A DNA stretch of 64,000 bases, from assembly GCA_033763995.1 (NCBI GenBank), contig JANRJL010000056.1, positions 62,001 to 126,000 of the forward strand. The letters are read 5' to 3'. This DNA comes from GCA-2737725 sp033763995. GTDB taxonomy: Bacteria > Pseudomonadota > Alphaproteobacteria > Rhodospirillales > Rhodospirillaceae. This document shows, piece by piece, positions 26,448-34,866 of the stretch (positions within the stretch are counted from its first letter, which is position 1; the number at the start of each line of letters is the position of its first letter). Below the pieces are notes generated by a model. That model worked only from the letters and a program-made list of their open reading frames with translations, did no database searches and was not told the DNA's origin. The translations under genes and the position numbers were made by a program.

Positions 26448-26993
26448 ATGTCACGCCTCACCGTCATCGACCCCGCCACCGCCACCGGCGAAACCAAGCG
26501 GCTTCTGGATGCCGTGAAAACGGCGCTGGGCGCCGTGCCCAACTTCATCCGCGTGCTCGCCAATTCGCCGGCGGCCTTAGCCGCGTTTCTCGGCCTGCGC
26601 GGCATCGCCGGCGCCGGCGTGCTGGACGCCAAGACACGCGAGCGCATCGCGCTGGCCGTGGCCCAGCAGAACGCCTGCCAGTATTGCGTCTCGGCCCACA
26701 CCGCCATCGGCCGCAAGGCGGGCCTGGACACCGCCGAGATGCTGGCGAACCGCCAAGGTAGTTCGACAGACGCCAAAGCCGCCGCCGCCATCGCCTTCGC
26801 CAATGCACTGGTGGCCAACATGGGCCAGGTGACCAAGGCGGAGTTCGAGGCCGCGCGCAACGCCGGGCATTCCGACGCCGAGCTGGTGGAGATCATCACC
26901 CACGTGGCGCTCAACATCTTCACCAACCTCTTGGGCAAGGCCACGGAACTTGAGATCGACTTCCCCGTGGTGGAACTGCGCAAGGCCGCGTGA
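26448..26993 (+). CDS. Carboxymuconolactone decarboxylase / AhpD-like protein
   Basis: A 181-residue all-helical protein of the AhpD-like superfamily. It carries the CxxC site in NACQYCVSAHT, the redox motif of alkylhydroperoxidase D, where the second cysteine and a histidine act in proton relay. The start is the ATG at 26448, beginning MSRLTVIDPATATG; 30 upstream residues of open frame are unlikely. It is the first of three co-directional genes opposite a LysR gene. A role in peroxide reduction is plausible but not shown by the sequence. Confidence 0.85.
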   Translation: MSRLTVIDPATATGETKRLLDAVKTALGAVPNFIRVLANSPAALAAFLGLRGIAGAGVLDAKTRERIALAVAQQNACQYCVSAHTAIGRKAGLDTAEMLANRQGSSTDAKAAAAIAFANALVANMGQVTKAEFEAARNAGHSDAELVEIITHVALNIFTNLLGKATELEIDFPVVELRKAA

Positions 26994-27038
26994 GTCTGCC
27001 GACCCGGAAACCGCCGTGTTTTTCGCCAGGAGAGGTCC

Positions 27039-27650
27039 ATGGGACATAAGTTCGCCGAGATCGCCTTCAGCGCCGAAGCGAAAGCGTTGCAGGTCCAGCA
27101 CGGTAGCCGCGACAGCTACGCCCGCATGGAAGGCGGCCCGGACGTCAATCATCTTCTGAGCGCGCGCGAGGCCGAGTTCATCGGCGCGCGCGATAGCTTC
27201 TATATGGCCACGGTGGGCGCCAACGGCTGGCCCTACGTGCAGCACCGCGGCGGGCCGGCCGGCTTTGTCCGCGTGCTCGACGAAACCACGCTGGGCTTTG
27301 CCGACTTTCGCGGCAATCGCCAGTACGTCAGCGTCGGCAACCTCGCGACCGATGATCGCGTCTCGCTGTTTTTCATGGATTACGCCCATCGCCGGCGTCT
27401 GAAATTGCTGGGTCGCGCCGTGATGGTGCCCACCGAGGACACGGGGCTATTGGCGCGGCTGGAACTGCCCGACTATCGCGCGCGGGTGGAACGAGGCATC
27501 CTCATCAAGGTCGAGGCCTTCGACTGGAACTGTCCGCAACACATCACGCCGCGCTTTACCGCCGCCGAGATCGAGCAGGCCGCCCAGCCGCTGCATCGGC
27601 GCATCGCGGAGTTGGAGGCCCAAGCGGCGCGACTGAAAACGGCGGGCTGA
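27039..27650 (+). CDS. Pyridoxamine 5'-phosphate oxidase-like flavoprotein
   Basis: A 203-residue split-barrel protein. SFYMATVGANGWPYVQHRGG is the typical beta-strand entry of FMN-binding PNPOx-like proteins, and DDRVSLFFMDYAHRRRLKLLGRA follows the fold. Such proteins reduce or oxidise flavin-linked substrates, but the specific reaction is unknown. It is 45 bases after the AhpD-like gene and 31 bases before the glutathione transferase gene, forming an apparent operon. Confidence 0.82.
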   Translation: MGHKFAEIAFSAEAKALQVQHGSRDSYARMEGGPDVNHLLSAREAEFIGARDSFYMATVGANGWPYVQHRGGPAGFVRVLDETTLGFADFRGNRQYVSVGNLATDDRVSLFFMDYAHRRRLKLLGRAVMVPTEDTGLLARLELPDYRARVERGILIKVEAFDWNCPQHITPRFTAAEIEQAAQPLHRRIAELEAQAARLKTAG

Positions 27651-27681
27651 GGGTGAACAGCGCGAACAAAGGGAAAGACTC

Positions 27682-28281
27682 ATGATCAAACTTTATGACT
27701 CGGCCCTGTCGGGCAACTGCCACAAGGTGCGCATGATGCTGGGCTTTCTCGGGCTCGCCTATGAGAAGGTCGACATGAACTGGGCTCGGGGCGATCATCG
27801 CCTGGACTGGTTTCGCGCCGTCAATCCGCGCGCGCAGTTGCCCGCTCTCGATGACGCCGGAACCATCGTCTGGGACAGCCAGGCGATCTTGGTTTATCTC
27901 GCGCGCAGCCACGGCGGCGATTCCTGGTTGCCGCTGGAGCCCCTGGCGCTGACGCGCGTCATGCAGTGGCTGATGCTGGCCAACGAGGAAGTACGCGCGC
28001 TGTCGTGGGCGCGCGTGGCCGTGCTGATGAAACAGCCGCGCGACAAGTTGCCGGACTTGCAGGGCGCGGGCCGCGCGGGGCTGGCGGTGTTGGAGCGGCA
28101 TTTGCAGGGTCACGCCTGGCTCGCGGCCGATCGCGTCACGATTGCCGATATTGCGTGTTTTCCCTACGTGGGTTTGGCGCCCCAGGGCGAGGTTTCGCTG
28201 GACCCCTATCCGGCGGTGCGGGCCTGGATCGCGCGCATCAAGGCGCTGGCGAATTACGTGCCGATGCCGGGATTGGAATGA
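27682..28281 (+). CDS. Glutathione S-transferase family protein
   Basis: A 199-residue GST. The N-terminal thioredoxin-like half (MIKLYDSALSGNCHKVRMML, NPRAQLPALDD) carries a Ser/Cys-type active site, and WDSQAILVYLARSHG is the glutathione-binding region with the cis-Pro nearby (PALDD). The C-terminal helical domain includes WLAADRVTIADIACFPYVGL. It is the last gene of the LysR-flanked operon and suggests a detoxification function. Confidence 0.9.
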   Translation: MIKLYDSALSGNCHKVRMMLGFLGLAYEKVDMNWARGDHRLDWFRAVNPRAQLPALDDAGTIVWDSQAILVYLARSHGGDSWLPLEPLALTRVMQWLMLANEEVRALSWARVAVLMKQPRDKLPDLQGAGRAGLAVLERHLQGHAWLAADRVTIADIACFPYVGLAPQGEVSLDPYPAVRAWIARIKALANYVPMPGLE

Positions 28282-28426
28282 GCCCAGGCCCACGCCATTA
28301 CGTCAGTACCCATGCCGCATGTTGCGGCGCGGTCTCGCTTAGAACGGTTCTAATGGCTTGATTCGTCATGGAATTTGGCGCGCGATCACATCGGCGCGAC
28401 CGTGTCGATTTTTCGCCGGCGCATTC

Positions 28427-28456
28427 TTGAGATTGCCGCGCGGCACCCCATATCAT
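28427..28456 (+). promoter_or_regulatory. Candidate promoter of the small RNA
   Basis: TTGAGA (28427-28432), an 18-base spacer and TATCAT (28451-28456) each match the sigma-70 consensus at five of six positions. Transcription would start near 28462-28465, shortly before the structured segment ending at 28571. Confidence 0.45.
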
Positions 28457-28461
28457 TTCCA

Positions 28462-28571
28462 CAAACGTCGGCGCCGCAATGGTGCCTACGGGCCGGTTGT
28501 CGGTATCCCCTGCCGAATCGGCCATCCAAAGAGCGCCCGGTGTTTCCCCCAAGCACCGGGCGCATTTTTTT
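28462..28571 (+). ncRNA. Candidate small RNA, about 110 nt
   Basis: Between a sigma-70-like promoter and a strong intrinsic terminator lies about 110 nt with no open reading frame of note. It can fold into three hairpins: GGCGCC/GGTGCC (28470-28475 with 28481-28486), GGCCGGTT/AATCGGCC (28491-28498 with 28516-28523, inner CGG/CCG), and the terminator. The loops of the second and third hairpins contain CCCC and CCCCC, which could pair with G-rich ribosome-binding sites, as in several regulatory RNAs. It is not recognised as a known family. The terminator would otherwise have no gene to stop. Confidence 0.5.
28533..28571 (+). terminator. Strong rho-independent terminator
   Basis: GCGCCCGGTG (28533-28542) and CACCGGGCGC (28554-28563) form a perfect 10-bp stem with an 11-base loop, followed by A and seven T residues (28565-28571). 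It lies 40 bases before the xthA start. Confidence 0.9.
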
Positions 28572-28610
28572 GTGTTCAGGGCCGCGGTTCCGCGCCATGA
28601 CAACGCCCCC

Positions 28611-29429
28611 ATGGCAAACTTTCGCATTCTCTCCTGGAACATCAACTCCGTCCGCAAGCGGTTGGATCATCTGGCGCGCATCGCCGAGACTACTGCGCCC
28701 GACGTGATCTGCCTGCAGGAGACCAAGGCGGCGGACAGGGACTTTCCGGCTGAGGCCGTGCGCGCGCTGGGCTTCGACCATGCCGCGATTTACGGATTCG
28801 GCGGTTACAACGGTGTCGCGATTTTATCGCGGCATCCCTTGAGCGACGTGCGCCGCCACGCCCGGCGCGGCAAGGACGACGGCCGGCACATCAGCGCGCG
28901 CGTCACGCCCCAGGGCGGCGCTGCCATCTCGGTGCATTCAATCTACGTGCCCGCCGGCGGCGAGGAGCCCGACCCGCGCGTCAATGCGAAGTTCGCCGAC
29001 AAGCTCGCGTTCATCGACGATGCCGCCGATTGGTTCGCGGCCGAGCACGGGTTTCGCGATCGCGTGGTGCTCACGGGCGATCTCAACATCGCGCCCCTGC
29101 CCAGCGACGTGTGGGACCATCACAAGATGCAAAAGCGCATCGGCCACACGGACCATGATATCGCGGCACTGGACCGCCTGCGCCGTTCGCTCAACTGGGT
29201 GGACGCGGTGCGCGAGATCATTCCGCCCGACGATCCGGTGTTTACGTGGTGGAGTTACCGGCAATCTGAGTTTCGCGTCGACAGCCGGGGCTGGCGGCTC
29301 GACCACATTTGGGTCTCGCCGGGGCTGAAAGAGAACATCCAAAGCGCGGAGGTGTTGGTGGACGTGCGTCACTGGACGCCGGCCTCCGACCACGCGCCGG
29401 TGGTGGTGAGTTTGGCGGACTATTGGTAA
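28611..29429 (+). CDS. xthA: Exodeoxyribonuclease III (AP endonuclease)
   Basis: Mg-dependent AP endonuclease/3'-exonuclease of base excision repair, 272 residues. MANFRILSWNINSVRKRLDH, LQETKA, SIYVPAGGE, VVLTGDLNIAPLPSDVWDH (the D-N pair) and WRLDHIW with HAPVVV near the C terminus are the exonuclease III signatures. The start is the ATG at 28611, placed after a terminator-like hairpin. It overlaps the convergent retropepsin-like gene by 10 bases. Confidence 0.97.
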   Translation: MANFRILSWNINSVRKRLDHLARIAETTAPDVICLQETKAADRDFPAEAVRALGFDHAAIYGFGGYNGVAILSRHPLSDVRRHARRGKDDGRHISARVTPQGGAAISVHSIYVPAGGEEPDPRVNAKFADKLAFIDDAADWFAAEHGFRDRVVLTGDLNIAPLPSDVWDHHKMQKRIGHTDHDIAALDRLRRSLNWVDAVREIIPPDDPVFTWWSYRQSEFRVDSRGWRLDHIWVSPGLKENIQSAEVLVDVRHWTPASDHAPVVVSLADYW

Positions 29430-29884
29430 ATCGTGATCGTGAACTCACCGCTGCGGCTAAAGTTCATGTCGCAGCGCTTAAGAATATCCATGCCCACAAT
29501 GACGTCGAATCCAGCGTTGCTCTCGATAGCAATCGCGTCTTGCGGCAGAGCAAGTTGGAAATAGGTTTCGCCGTTCTCGTCATGCGGCCGACCGAGAGGC
29601 TTGCAGAAAAATCCGAGATAAAACCAATACCGGCGATGCGGCCATGTTCCACCCGCGCCAGTGACATCAAGCTTGCCGTGACTCGTCAGCCCCAGTTGCG
29701 AAACGGCATTATGCGAAATGGCCGACATTTGCGCGCCCCTGTCGACCAGGCCTAGGTAGCTCGCGACCTGGTACTGTGCCGGGACGAAAACGGGTTGAAC
29801 GGCCGGAGCTTGCGGCAGGAACTCCCTTAGACCAACGCGAACGATCGCCTGATCATTTACGATCGTGCCCGAGACTTCCCACAT
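29420..29884 (-). CDS. Retropepsin-like aspartic protease family protein with altered active site
   Basis: A 154-residue protein of the retropepsin-like fold. The active-site region reads LVDRGAQMSAISHNAV, where the family usually has D(T/S)G after LV; the Thr/Ser is Arg here (codon AGG). The flap and second half follow (VTGAGG, FDVIVGMDILKRCDMNFS). The lost residue may make it inactive. It starts at ATG 29884, overlapping the upstream small gene by 32 bases, so translation is probably coupled. No signal peptide is visible. It overlaps xthA by 10 bases. Confidence 0.75.
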   Translation of the reverse strand: MWEVSGTIVNDQAIVRVGLREFLPQAPAVQPVFVPAQYQVASYLGLVDRGAQMSAISHNAVSQLGLTSHGKLDVTGAGGTWPHRRYWFYLGFFCKPLGRPHDENGETYFQLALPQDAIAIESNAGFDVIVGMDILKRCDMNFSRSGEFTITIYQ

Positions 29885-30122
29885 GAGAATAAAACCCGAG
29901 GTCAATCGGCGTCACGGTCACTTTTTGAATCGAGAAGAGGCCGTCGGGGAATTTTTTATAGCCTTCGATCAGGGCCGCAACGGACGTGTCGTAAAACGAA
30001 TCGACCTGTTGATGCCGCAGCAGCGCGTGTTGGCCGGCGTGTTCGGCCATCAAGCTTGCGACGACGCCTTGGAAGTAATCGAAATTGCGGTCCACTTCCG
30101 CTTCATGCTCTTGAATATTCAT
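29853..30122 (-). CDS. Small protein upstream of the retropepsin-like gene
   Basis: An 89-residue soluble protein I cannot assign. It opens MNIQEHEAEVDRNFDYFQ and has ALLRHQQVDSFYDTSVAAL and FPDGLFSIQKVTVTPIDLGF, the latter resembling small proteins often found beside retropepsin-like genes; I rely on memory of that pattern only. The start has GGGAG just upstream. It overlaps the retropepsin-like gene by 32 bases and is probably co-expressed with it. Confidence 0.6.
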   Translation of the reverse strand: MNIQEHEAEVDRNFDYFQGVVASLMAEHAGQHALLRHQQVDSFYDTSVAALIEGYKKFPDGLFSIQKVTVTPIDLGFYSHVGSLGHDRK

Positions 30123-30212
30123 CGCGGCTCCCCACTGCTCAACGCCAAAATACCACGTATCGAGTCGTGGGTGAATCCTCTAAATCGTTCAATGAGTTAA
30201 GAGGTTAGCCCC

Positions 30213-31271
30213 TCACACCCCATAAAACCTGGCCGCGTTGGGCCCGACGATCTTGGCCGCGACGCCCGCGCCCAGATCCTTGCGCGCCAGCAGCACCTCG
30301 TGGGCGGCGAGTTCGGTGGACGTGTCGGCGTGGCCGTAGTCGGTGCCGAGCATCAGGTTGTCCTCGCCCGCGGTGCGCAGCACTTGCGGCAGGTCCTCGT
30401 GGATTTCGCAGGTGACGAAAAACCGCAGGTCCGAGAGCATTTTTTCGGTGCGGTCCTTCTCGCCGAAGCGCTTGGCCCAGCGCCGCGTCCGGTTGACGGC
30501 GAAGGGCAGCCATTCGGACCCGCCCTCGATGAAGCCGAAGCGCAGTTTCGGGAATTTGGTCGGCACCTCGCTGGCCATGAGCGCGCTGAAGGCCACCATG
30601 GTGGGCATGATGGTGGCGACGATATTGCCGCGAATGCCGGTGCCGTGGGCGATATTATGAAACGACGGGCTGGTGGTGCCGATGTGCACGCAGACCGGCA
30701 TGTCGAGATCCTGGGCCTTGGCGTAGATCGGATAGAGATCGGGGTCGTCGAGCGCGCGGTCGCCCTCGTAGCCGCGCAGCAGCACGCCGCAGGCGCCGTG
30801 CTGTTGGCCCCAGGCGATCTCGGCGAGCGAGGCATCCATCAGGCGCGGGGCGGGCACCACCAGCCAGCGCATGCGGCCCTTGGTGGGCGCGCACACATCG
30901 GCGAGCCAGCGGTTGTAGGCCTTAGACAGCGCCATTTCAGCGGCGGGATTCTTGACCACGAGATTGAGAAAAACGCTGGGGTAAATCACCTGCTTGTCCA
31001 CACCCAAACGGTCCATGTGGGCGATGCGCGCGGGAACGTCGGTCAAGTCGCGCGTGCCCGGCGCGTACATGTCGGTCGGCAATCCGCCCAGGCCGTACAT
31101 CTTGCCGTCGATCAACCAGAACTTGCGCCCCGACATGGCGCGTTGCTTGAACGCCTCGGGCACCTCGTCCATGGTGATGGTGGCGGGGCGATGGATCGCG
31201 TCGTCCTTCGCCAGGTAATCCCAAATGCAGGCGGCTTCGACCACATGGGTATCGGCATCGATGATGGGCAT
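30213..31271 (-). CDS. Amidohydrolase-related (amidohydrolase_2) protein
   Basis: TIM-barrel metal hydrolase or decarboxylase-type protein, 352 residues from the ATG at 31271 (MPIIDADTHVVE). DADTHVVE is the beta-1 metal-ligand motif; RFGFIEGGSEWLPF and NLMLGTDYGHAD fit the family. The substrate is unknown; relatives include decarboxylases of aromatic acids. It starts 39 bases from the divergent binding-protein gene, which may transport its substrate. Confidence 0.85.
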   Translation of the reverse strand: MPIIDADTHVVEAACIWDYLAKDDAIHRPATITMDEVPEAFKQRAMSGRKFWLIDGKMYGLGGLPTDMYAPGTRDLTDVPARIAHMDRLGVDKQVIYPSVFLNLVVKNPAAEMALSKAYNRWLADVCAPTKGRMRWLVVPAPRLMDASLAEIAWGQQHGACGVLLRGYEGDRALDDPDLYPIYAKAQDLDMPVCVHIGTTSPSFHNIAHGTGIRGNIVATIMPTMVAFSALMASEVPTKFPKLRFGFIEGGSEWLPFAVNRTRRWAKRFGEKDRTEKMLSDLRFFVTCEIHEDLPQVLRTAGEDNLMLGTDYGHADTSTELAAHEVLLARKDLGAGVAAKIVGPNAARFYGV

Positions 31272-31310
31272 GGCTGGCTCCGAATGAATCATTGGCGGCA
31301 CCGTGCACCC

Positions 31311-32828
31311 ATGACCGGAAAAAGGAAATGCAATCCGGCGCGGTGGTTCGCATGCTGGGCGTTGGCCCTGCTGTTGACGGCGCCCGCCGTCGGCGCCATG
31401 GCCGCGACCTTGAAAATCGCCGCCGGGTCCATGCCCGAGAATTGGGGCAATCCCTTCGCCTCCACTTCCATTACGCGGCTGCCGCTGCAATCGGCGGTGT
31501 TCGACGCGCTGACTTTTGTCGATTCGACCGGCGCGCTCACGCCCTGGCTGGCGACAAGCTGGGACCGCACCGGCCCCACGGCCTGGACGATCCGGCTGCG
31601 GAAAAACGTGACCTTCTCCAACGGCACCGCGCTGACGGCGGCGGGCGTGGTGGCGGCTTTCGATTACCTGTCGAGCGAGCAGGGCAAGCGCGAAGCCGTG
31701 GGCCGCGAGCTGGTGGACATCGTTTCGACCAAGGTCGTTGACGATCTATCTTTCACGCTCGAAACCCGCGTGCCCGATCCGCTGTTGCCTTATCGGCTGT
31801 CGCTGGTGACGATTCCCGAGCCCAATTTGTGGCGCGCGATGGGCCGCGAGGCGTTTCAGAGGGCCCCCATCGGCACCGGGCCCATGACATTGGGTCGTGT
31901 CGAGCGCAACCGGCTGGAGCTCATCAAGAACCCGTCGTCGTGGCGCAAGGCGTTGATCGAGGGCGCCACGTTCTTGATTCTGCCGGAACCGGCGCAGCGG
32001 CGCACGGCGCTGGTCACGGGTGCCGCCGACGTGGCCATCACCGCCGTGCTGCCGTCAGAGTTCGACGATTTGCGCGCCGAGGGCGGCAGCATTTTGATCG
32101 ACCGCATTCCCGCCGTGGTGGCGGTGGCCTTCAACACCCAGATGTTCGCAGCCTTTCGCGACGCGCGCGTGCGCCGGGCCATCACCCATGCGGTCAACCG
32201 CGAGGCGATTGTGGCCGCCATCATGGGCGGCGAGACGGTGGTGGCCAGCCAACCGGCGGGGCGCAGTTGGTTCGGCTACAACCCCGATCTCAAGCCGCTG
32301 GCCTACGATCCCGACAAGGCGCGGGCGTTGTTGCACGAGGCCGGTTACGAAAAAGGCTTCGCCTTCGAGTTTCTCTTTCCCTCGGGCGCCGTGGCCTACC
32401 CCGATGTGTTCCAGACCGTGGCGGCGGACCTGGCGCGCGTGGGCATCGTCATGACCTCGCGCTCGGTGCCGCAGCAGAAGTTGTTCGAGAACATCCAGAC
32501 CGGCGTGTGGGACGCGCCCGCCGCGGCGATTCCGTTTTCCACGCCGGTGTTCGACGCGCTCTATCCGCAGCGCCAGCATTCGTGCCTGTGGCATGCGCCG
32601 TGGTTCTGCGACCGGGATTTTTCAGACGGCGTCGCGGCCGCCTTCAACGAGGGCGACACCGAGCGCCGCCGCGCCGCCACACAGGCTCTCATGGCGCGTG
32701 CCCACGACATGGCCCAGGCGCTGTTCTTGTATGAAACCGTGTCCTTCACGGGCCTGGGTCCGCGCGTGGAGGCCTTTCCCATGGACTTCAGTTTCATCCG
32801 CTACGAGGGCGTGAAACTGAAGGACTGA
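31311..32828 (+). CDS. Extracellular solute-binding protein, family 5 (dipeptide/oligopeptide type)
   Basis: Periplasmic receptor of an ABC importer, 505 residues. It begins with a signal peptide (MTGKRKCNPARWFACWALAL, cleaved after AAA-type residues) and has the family motifs WTIRLRKNVTFSNGTALTA, APIGTGPMTLGRVERN and FRDARVRRAITHAVNREAIV. No permease or ATPase gene is nearby, so it is an orphan receptor. Divergent from an amidohydrolase gene. It is followed by hslV. Confidence 0.88.
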   Translation: MTGKRKCNPARWFACWALALLLTAPAVGAMAATLKIAAGSMPENWGNPFASTSITRLPLQSAVFDALTFVDSTGALTPWLATSWDRTGPTAWTIRLRKNVTFSNGTALTAAGVVAAFDYLSSEQGKREAVGRELVDIVSTKVVDDLSFTLETRVPDPLLPYRLSLVTIPEPNLWRAMGREAFQRAPIGTGPMTLGRVERNRLELIKNPSSWRKALIEGATFLILPEPAQRRTALVTGAADVAITAVLPSEFDDLRAEGGSILIDRIPAVVAVAFNTQMFAAFRDARVRRAITHAVNREAIVAAIMGGETVVASQPAGRSWFGYNPDLKPLAYDPDKARALLHEAGYEKGFAFEFLFPSGAVAYPDVFQTVAADLARVGIVMTSRSVPQQKLFENIQTGVWDAPAAAIPFSTPVFDALYPQRQHSCLWHAPWFCDRDFSDGVAAAFNEGDTERRRAATQALMARAHDMAQALFLYETVSFTGLGPRVEAFPMDFSFIRYEGVKLKD

Positions 32829-32904
32829 GAGCAAAGCCGCGCCTTGCGGACGAGCCGCAAAACCCCCATCTTGAACCCCACACCAACAAGAATCACGCAC
32901 AATC

Positions 32905-33456
32905 ATGATGGCTTCCAACGACCCCACCAACTGGCACGGCACGACGATTTTGTCCGTCCGCAAGGGCGGCAAGGTGGTGATCGCCGGCGACGGTCAGGTG
33001 AGCTTCGGCAACACCGTCATCAAATCCAACGCCCGAAAAGTCAGGCGCTTGGCCGACGGCGCCATTCTGGCGGGCTTCGCGGGGGCCACGGCCGACGCCT
33101 TCACTTTGTTCGAGCGCCTGGAAGCCAAGCTGGAAAAACACCCGGGGCAATTGATGCGCGCCTGCGTGGAGCTGGCCAAGGACTGGCGCACGGACCGTTA
33201 CTTGCGCCGGCTCGAGGCCATGATGGCGGTCGCCGACAAGGATGTGTCGTTGATCCTCACGGGCACGGGCGACGTGCTGGAGCCGGAAGACGGCCTGATC
33301 GGCATCGGCTCTGGCGGATCCTTCGCCCTGGCCGCCGCCCGCGCCTTGATCGACCAGGACAGCCTCAGCGCCGAGGCCATCGCGCGCAAGGCCATGGGCA
33401 TCGCCGCCGATATTTGCGTGTTCACCAACCGCGAAGTCGTGGTTGAACTTTTATGA
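32905..33456 (+). CDS. hslV: ATP-dependent protease peptidase subunit HslV
   Basis: Proteasome-like peptidase of the HslVU protease, 183 residues. The N terminus reads MMASNDPTNWHGTTILSVRK; the catalytic threonine would be the first T of the GTT, following an unusual 12-residue leader (common in alphaproteobacteria) that must be removed. GGKVVIAGDGQVSFG and KVRRLADGAILAGFAG follow. Two adjacent ATG codons (32905, 32908) are possible starts. It overlaps hslU by the ATGA junction. Confidence 0.96.
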   Translation: MMASNDPTNWHGTTILSVRKGGKVVIAGDGQVSFGNTVIKSNARKVRRLADGAILAGFAGATADAFTLFERLEAKLEKHPGQLMRACVELAKDWRTDRYLRRLEAMMAVADKDVSLILTGTGDVLEPEDGLIGIGSGGSFALAAARALIDQDSLSAEAIARKAMGIAADICVFTNREVVVELL

Positions 33457-34772
33457 CAACCACCAGCGCTTTCTCCCCCCGCGAGATCGTGTCCGAACTG
33501 GACCGTTTCATCATCGGCCAGAACGACGCCAAGAAGGCCGTGGCGATTGCTTTGAGAAATCGCTGGCGGCGCCAGCAGTTGCCCGAAGGCTTGCGCGAAG
33601 AGGTGATGCCCAAGAACATCCTCATGGTGGGTCCCACCGGCGTGGGCAAGACCGAAATCGCGCGGCGCCTGGCGAAGCTGGCCAACGCACCGTTCCTGAA
33701 GGTCGAGGCCACCAAGTTCACCGAGGTGGGCTACGTCGGCCGCGACGTGGATTCCATCGTGCGCGATCTGGTGGAAATCGCCATTACCATGACGAAGGAG
33801 CGCCTGCGCAAGGAGGTCACGGCCAAGGCCGAGATGGCCGCCGAGGACCGCGTGCTCACCGCGCTCGTGGGCGACAACGCCACGCCCGAGACGCGCCAGA
33901 AATTCCGCAAGATGCTGCGCGAGGGCGCGCTGGCCGAACGCGAAATCGAAATTCAAGTGCAGGAGCCCGTGAGCGCGGCAATGCCCGCGATGGACGTGCC
34001 CGGCATGCCCGGCGCCTCCATGAGTATGATCAACTTGTCCGAAATGCTGGGCGGCATGCTGGGCAATCGCACCAAGGCCCGCAAGATGACCGTGGCGCAA
34101 TCCTACGAGACGCTGCTGCGCGAGGAATCGGAAAAGCTGCTGGATCAGGAGCGCGTCACGCGCGAGTCCATCGCCGCGGTGGAGAACAACGGCATCGTGT
34201 TTTTGGACGAGATCGACAAGATCACCGGCCGCGAGGACGTGCGCGGCGCCGACGTGAGCCGCGAGGGCGTGCAGCGCGACCTGCTGCCCTTGATCGAGGG
34301 CACGACGGTCAACACCAAGCACGGCGCAGTGAAGACGGATCACGTCTTATTCATTGCCTCGGGCGCGTTCCACTTGGCCAAGCCTTCGGACCTGCTGCCG
34401 GAACTGCAGGGCCGACTGCCCATTCGCGTGGAGCTGAAGGCGCTGACGCGCGATGACTTCGTGCGCATTCTGACGCAGACCGAAGCGAGCCTGATCAAGC
34501 AGTACAAGGCGCTGCTGGGCACCGAGAACGTGACGCTGGAGTTCGGCGACGACGCCATCGGCGCCATCGCCGACCTGGCCGCCGAGATCAATAAAAGCGT
34601 CGAGAACATCGGCGCGCGGCGCCTGCACACGGTCATGGAAAAACTGCTGGAAGAGATCAGCTTCACCGCCACGGACCGGGCGGGAGAAACCTTCCAGGTC
34701 GACGCGGCCTACGTGAAGACCCAGGTGGGCGACCTCGCCAAGAAAGGCGACCTGAGCAAGTTTATCTTGTGA
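33453..34772 (+). CDS. hslU: ATP-dependent protease ATPase subunit HslU
   Basis: AAA+ unfoldase partner of HslV, 439 residues. Walker A is MVGPTGVGKTEIARRLAKLA and Walker B VFLDEIDKITGRED. The substrate-pore loop GYVGRD and the I domain (a long helical insertion in the middle) are visible. ATG 33453 overlaps the hslV stop (ATGA), so the two are translationally coupled. It ends just before a RIME-like repeat. Confidence 0.98.
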   Translation: MTTTSAFSPREIVSELDRFIIGQNDAKKAVAIALRNRWRRQQLPEGLREEVMPKNILMVGPTGVGKTEIARRLAKLANAPFLKVEATKFTEVGYVGRDVDSIVRDLVEIAITMTKERLRKEVTAKAEMAAEDRVLTALVGDNATPETRQKFRKMLREGALAEREIEIQVQEPVSAAMPAMDVPGMPGASMSMINLSEMLGGMLGNRTKARKMTVAQSYETLLREESEKLLDQERVTRESIAAVENNGIVFLDEIDKITGREDVRGADVSREGVQRDLLPLIEGTTVNTKHGAVKTDHVLFIASGAFHLAKPSDLLPELQGRLPIRVELKALTRDDFVRILTQTEASLIKQYKALLGTENVTLEFGDDAIGAIADLAAEINKSVENIGARRLHTVMEKLLEEISFTATDRAGETFQVDAAYVKTQVGDLAKKGDLSKFIL

Positions 34773-34781
34773 AGTTAATTG

Positions 34782-34866
34782 GAGCTTTTCCCCGACAAGT
34801 GGGGACCGGTTGGCCCAAGAAAACAAGTCGGTGGAAATGCGACCAAAAAGAATCGGGTTTGATTCT
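34782..34866. repeat. RIME-like dispersed repeat, copy B
   Basis: Blocks GAGC, CCCCGACAAGTGGGGACCGG, GGAAATGCGACC and AAAAAGAATCGGGTT are in the same order as in copy A (935-1003), with an extra insert in the middle. It fills the convergent gap between hslU and the TetR gene. Confidence 0.65.

Noticed and set aside
30300..31310. A + strand open frame extending the binding-protein gene upstream to 30300
   Set aside because: Its N-terminal part is antisense to the amidohydrolase gene. The signal peptide at 31311 marks the true start.
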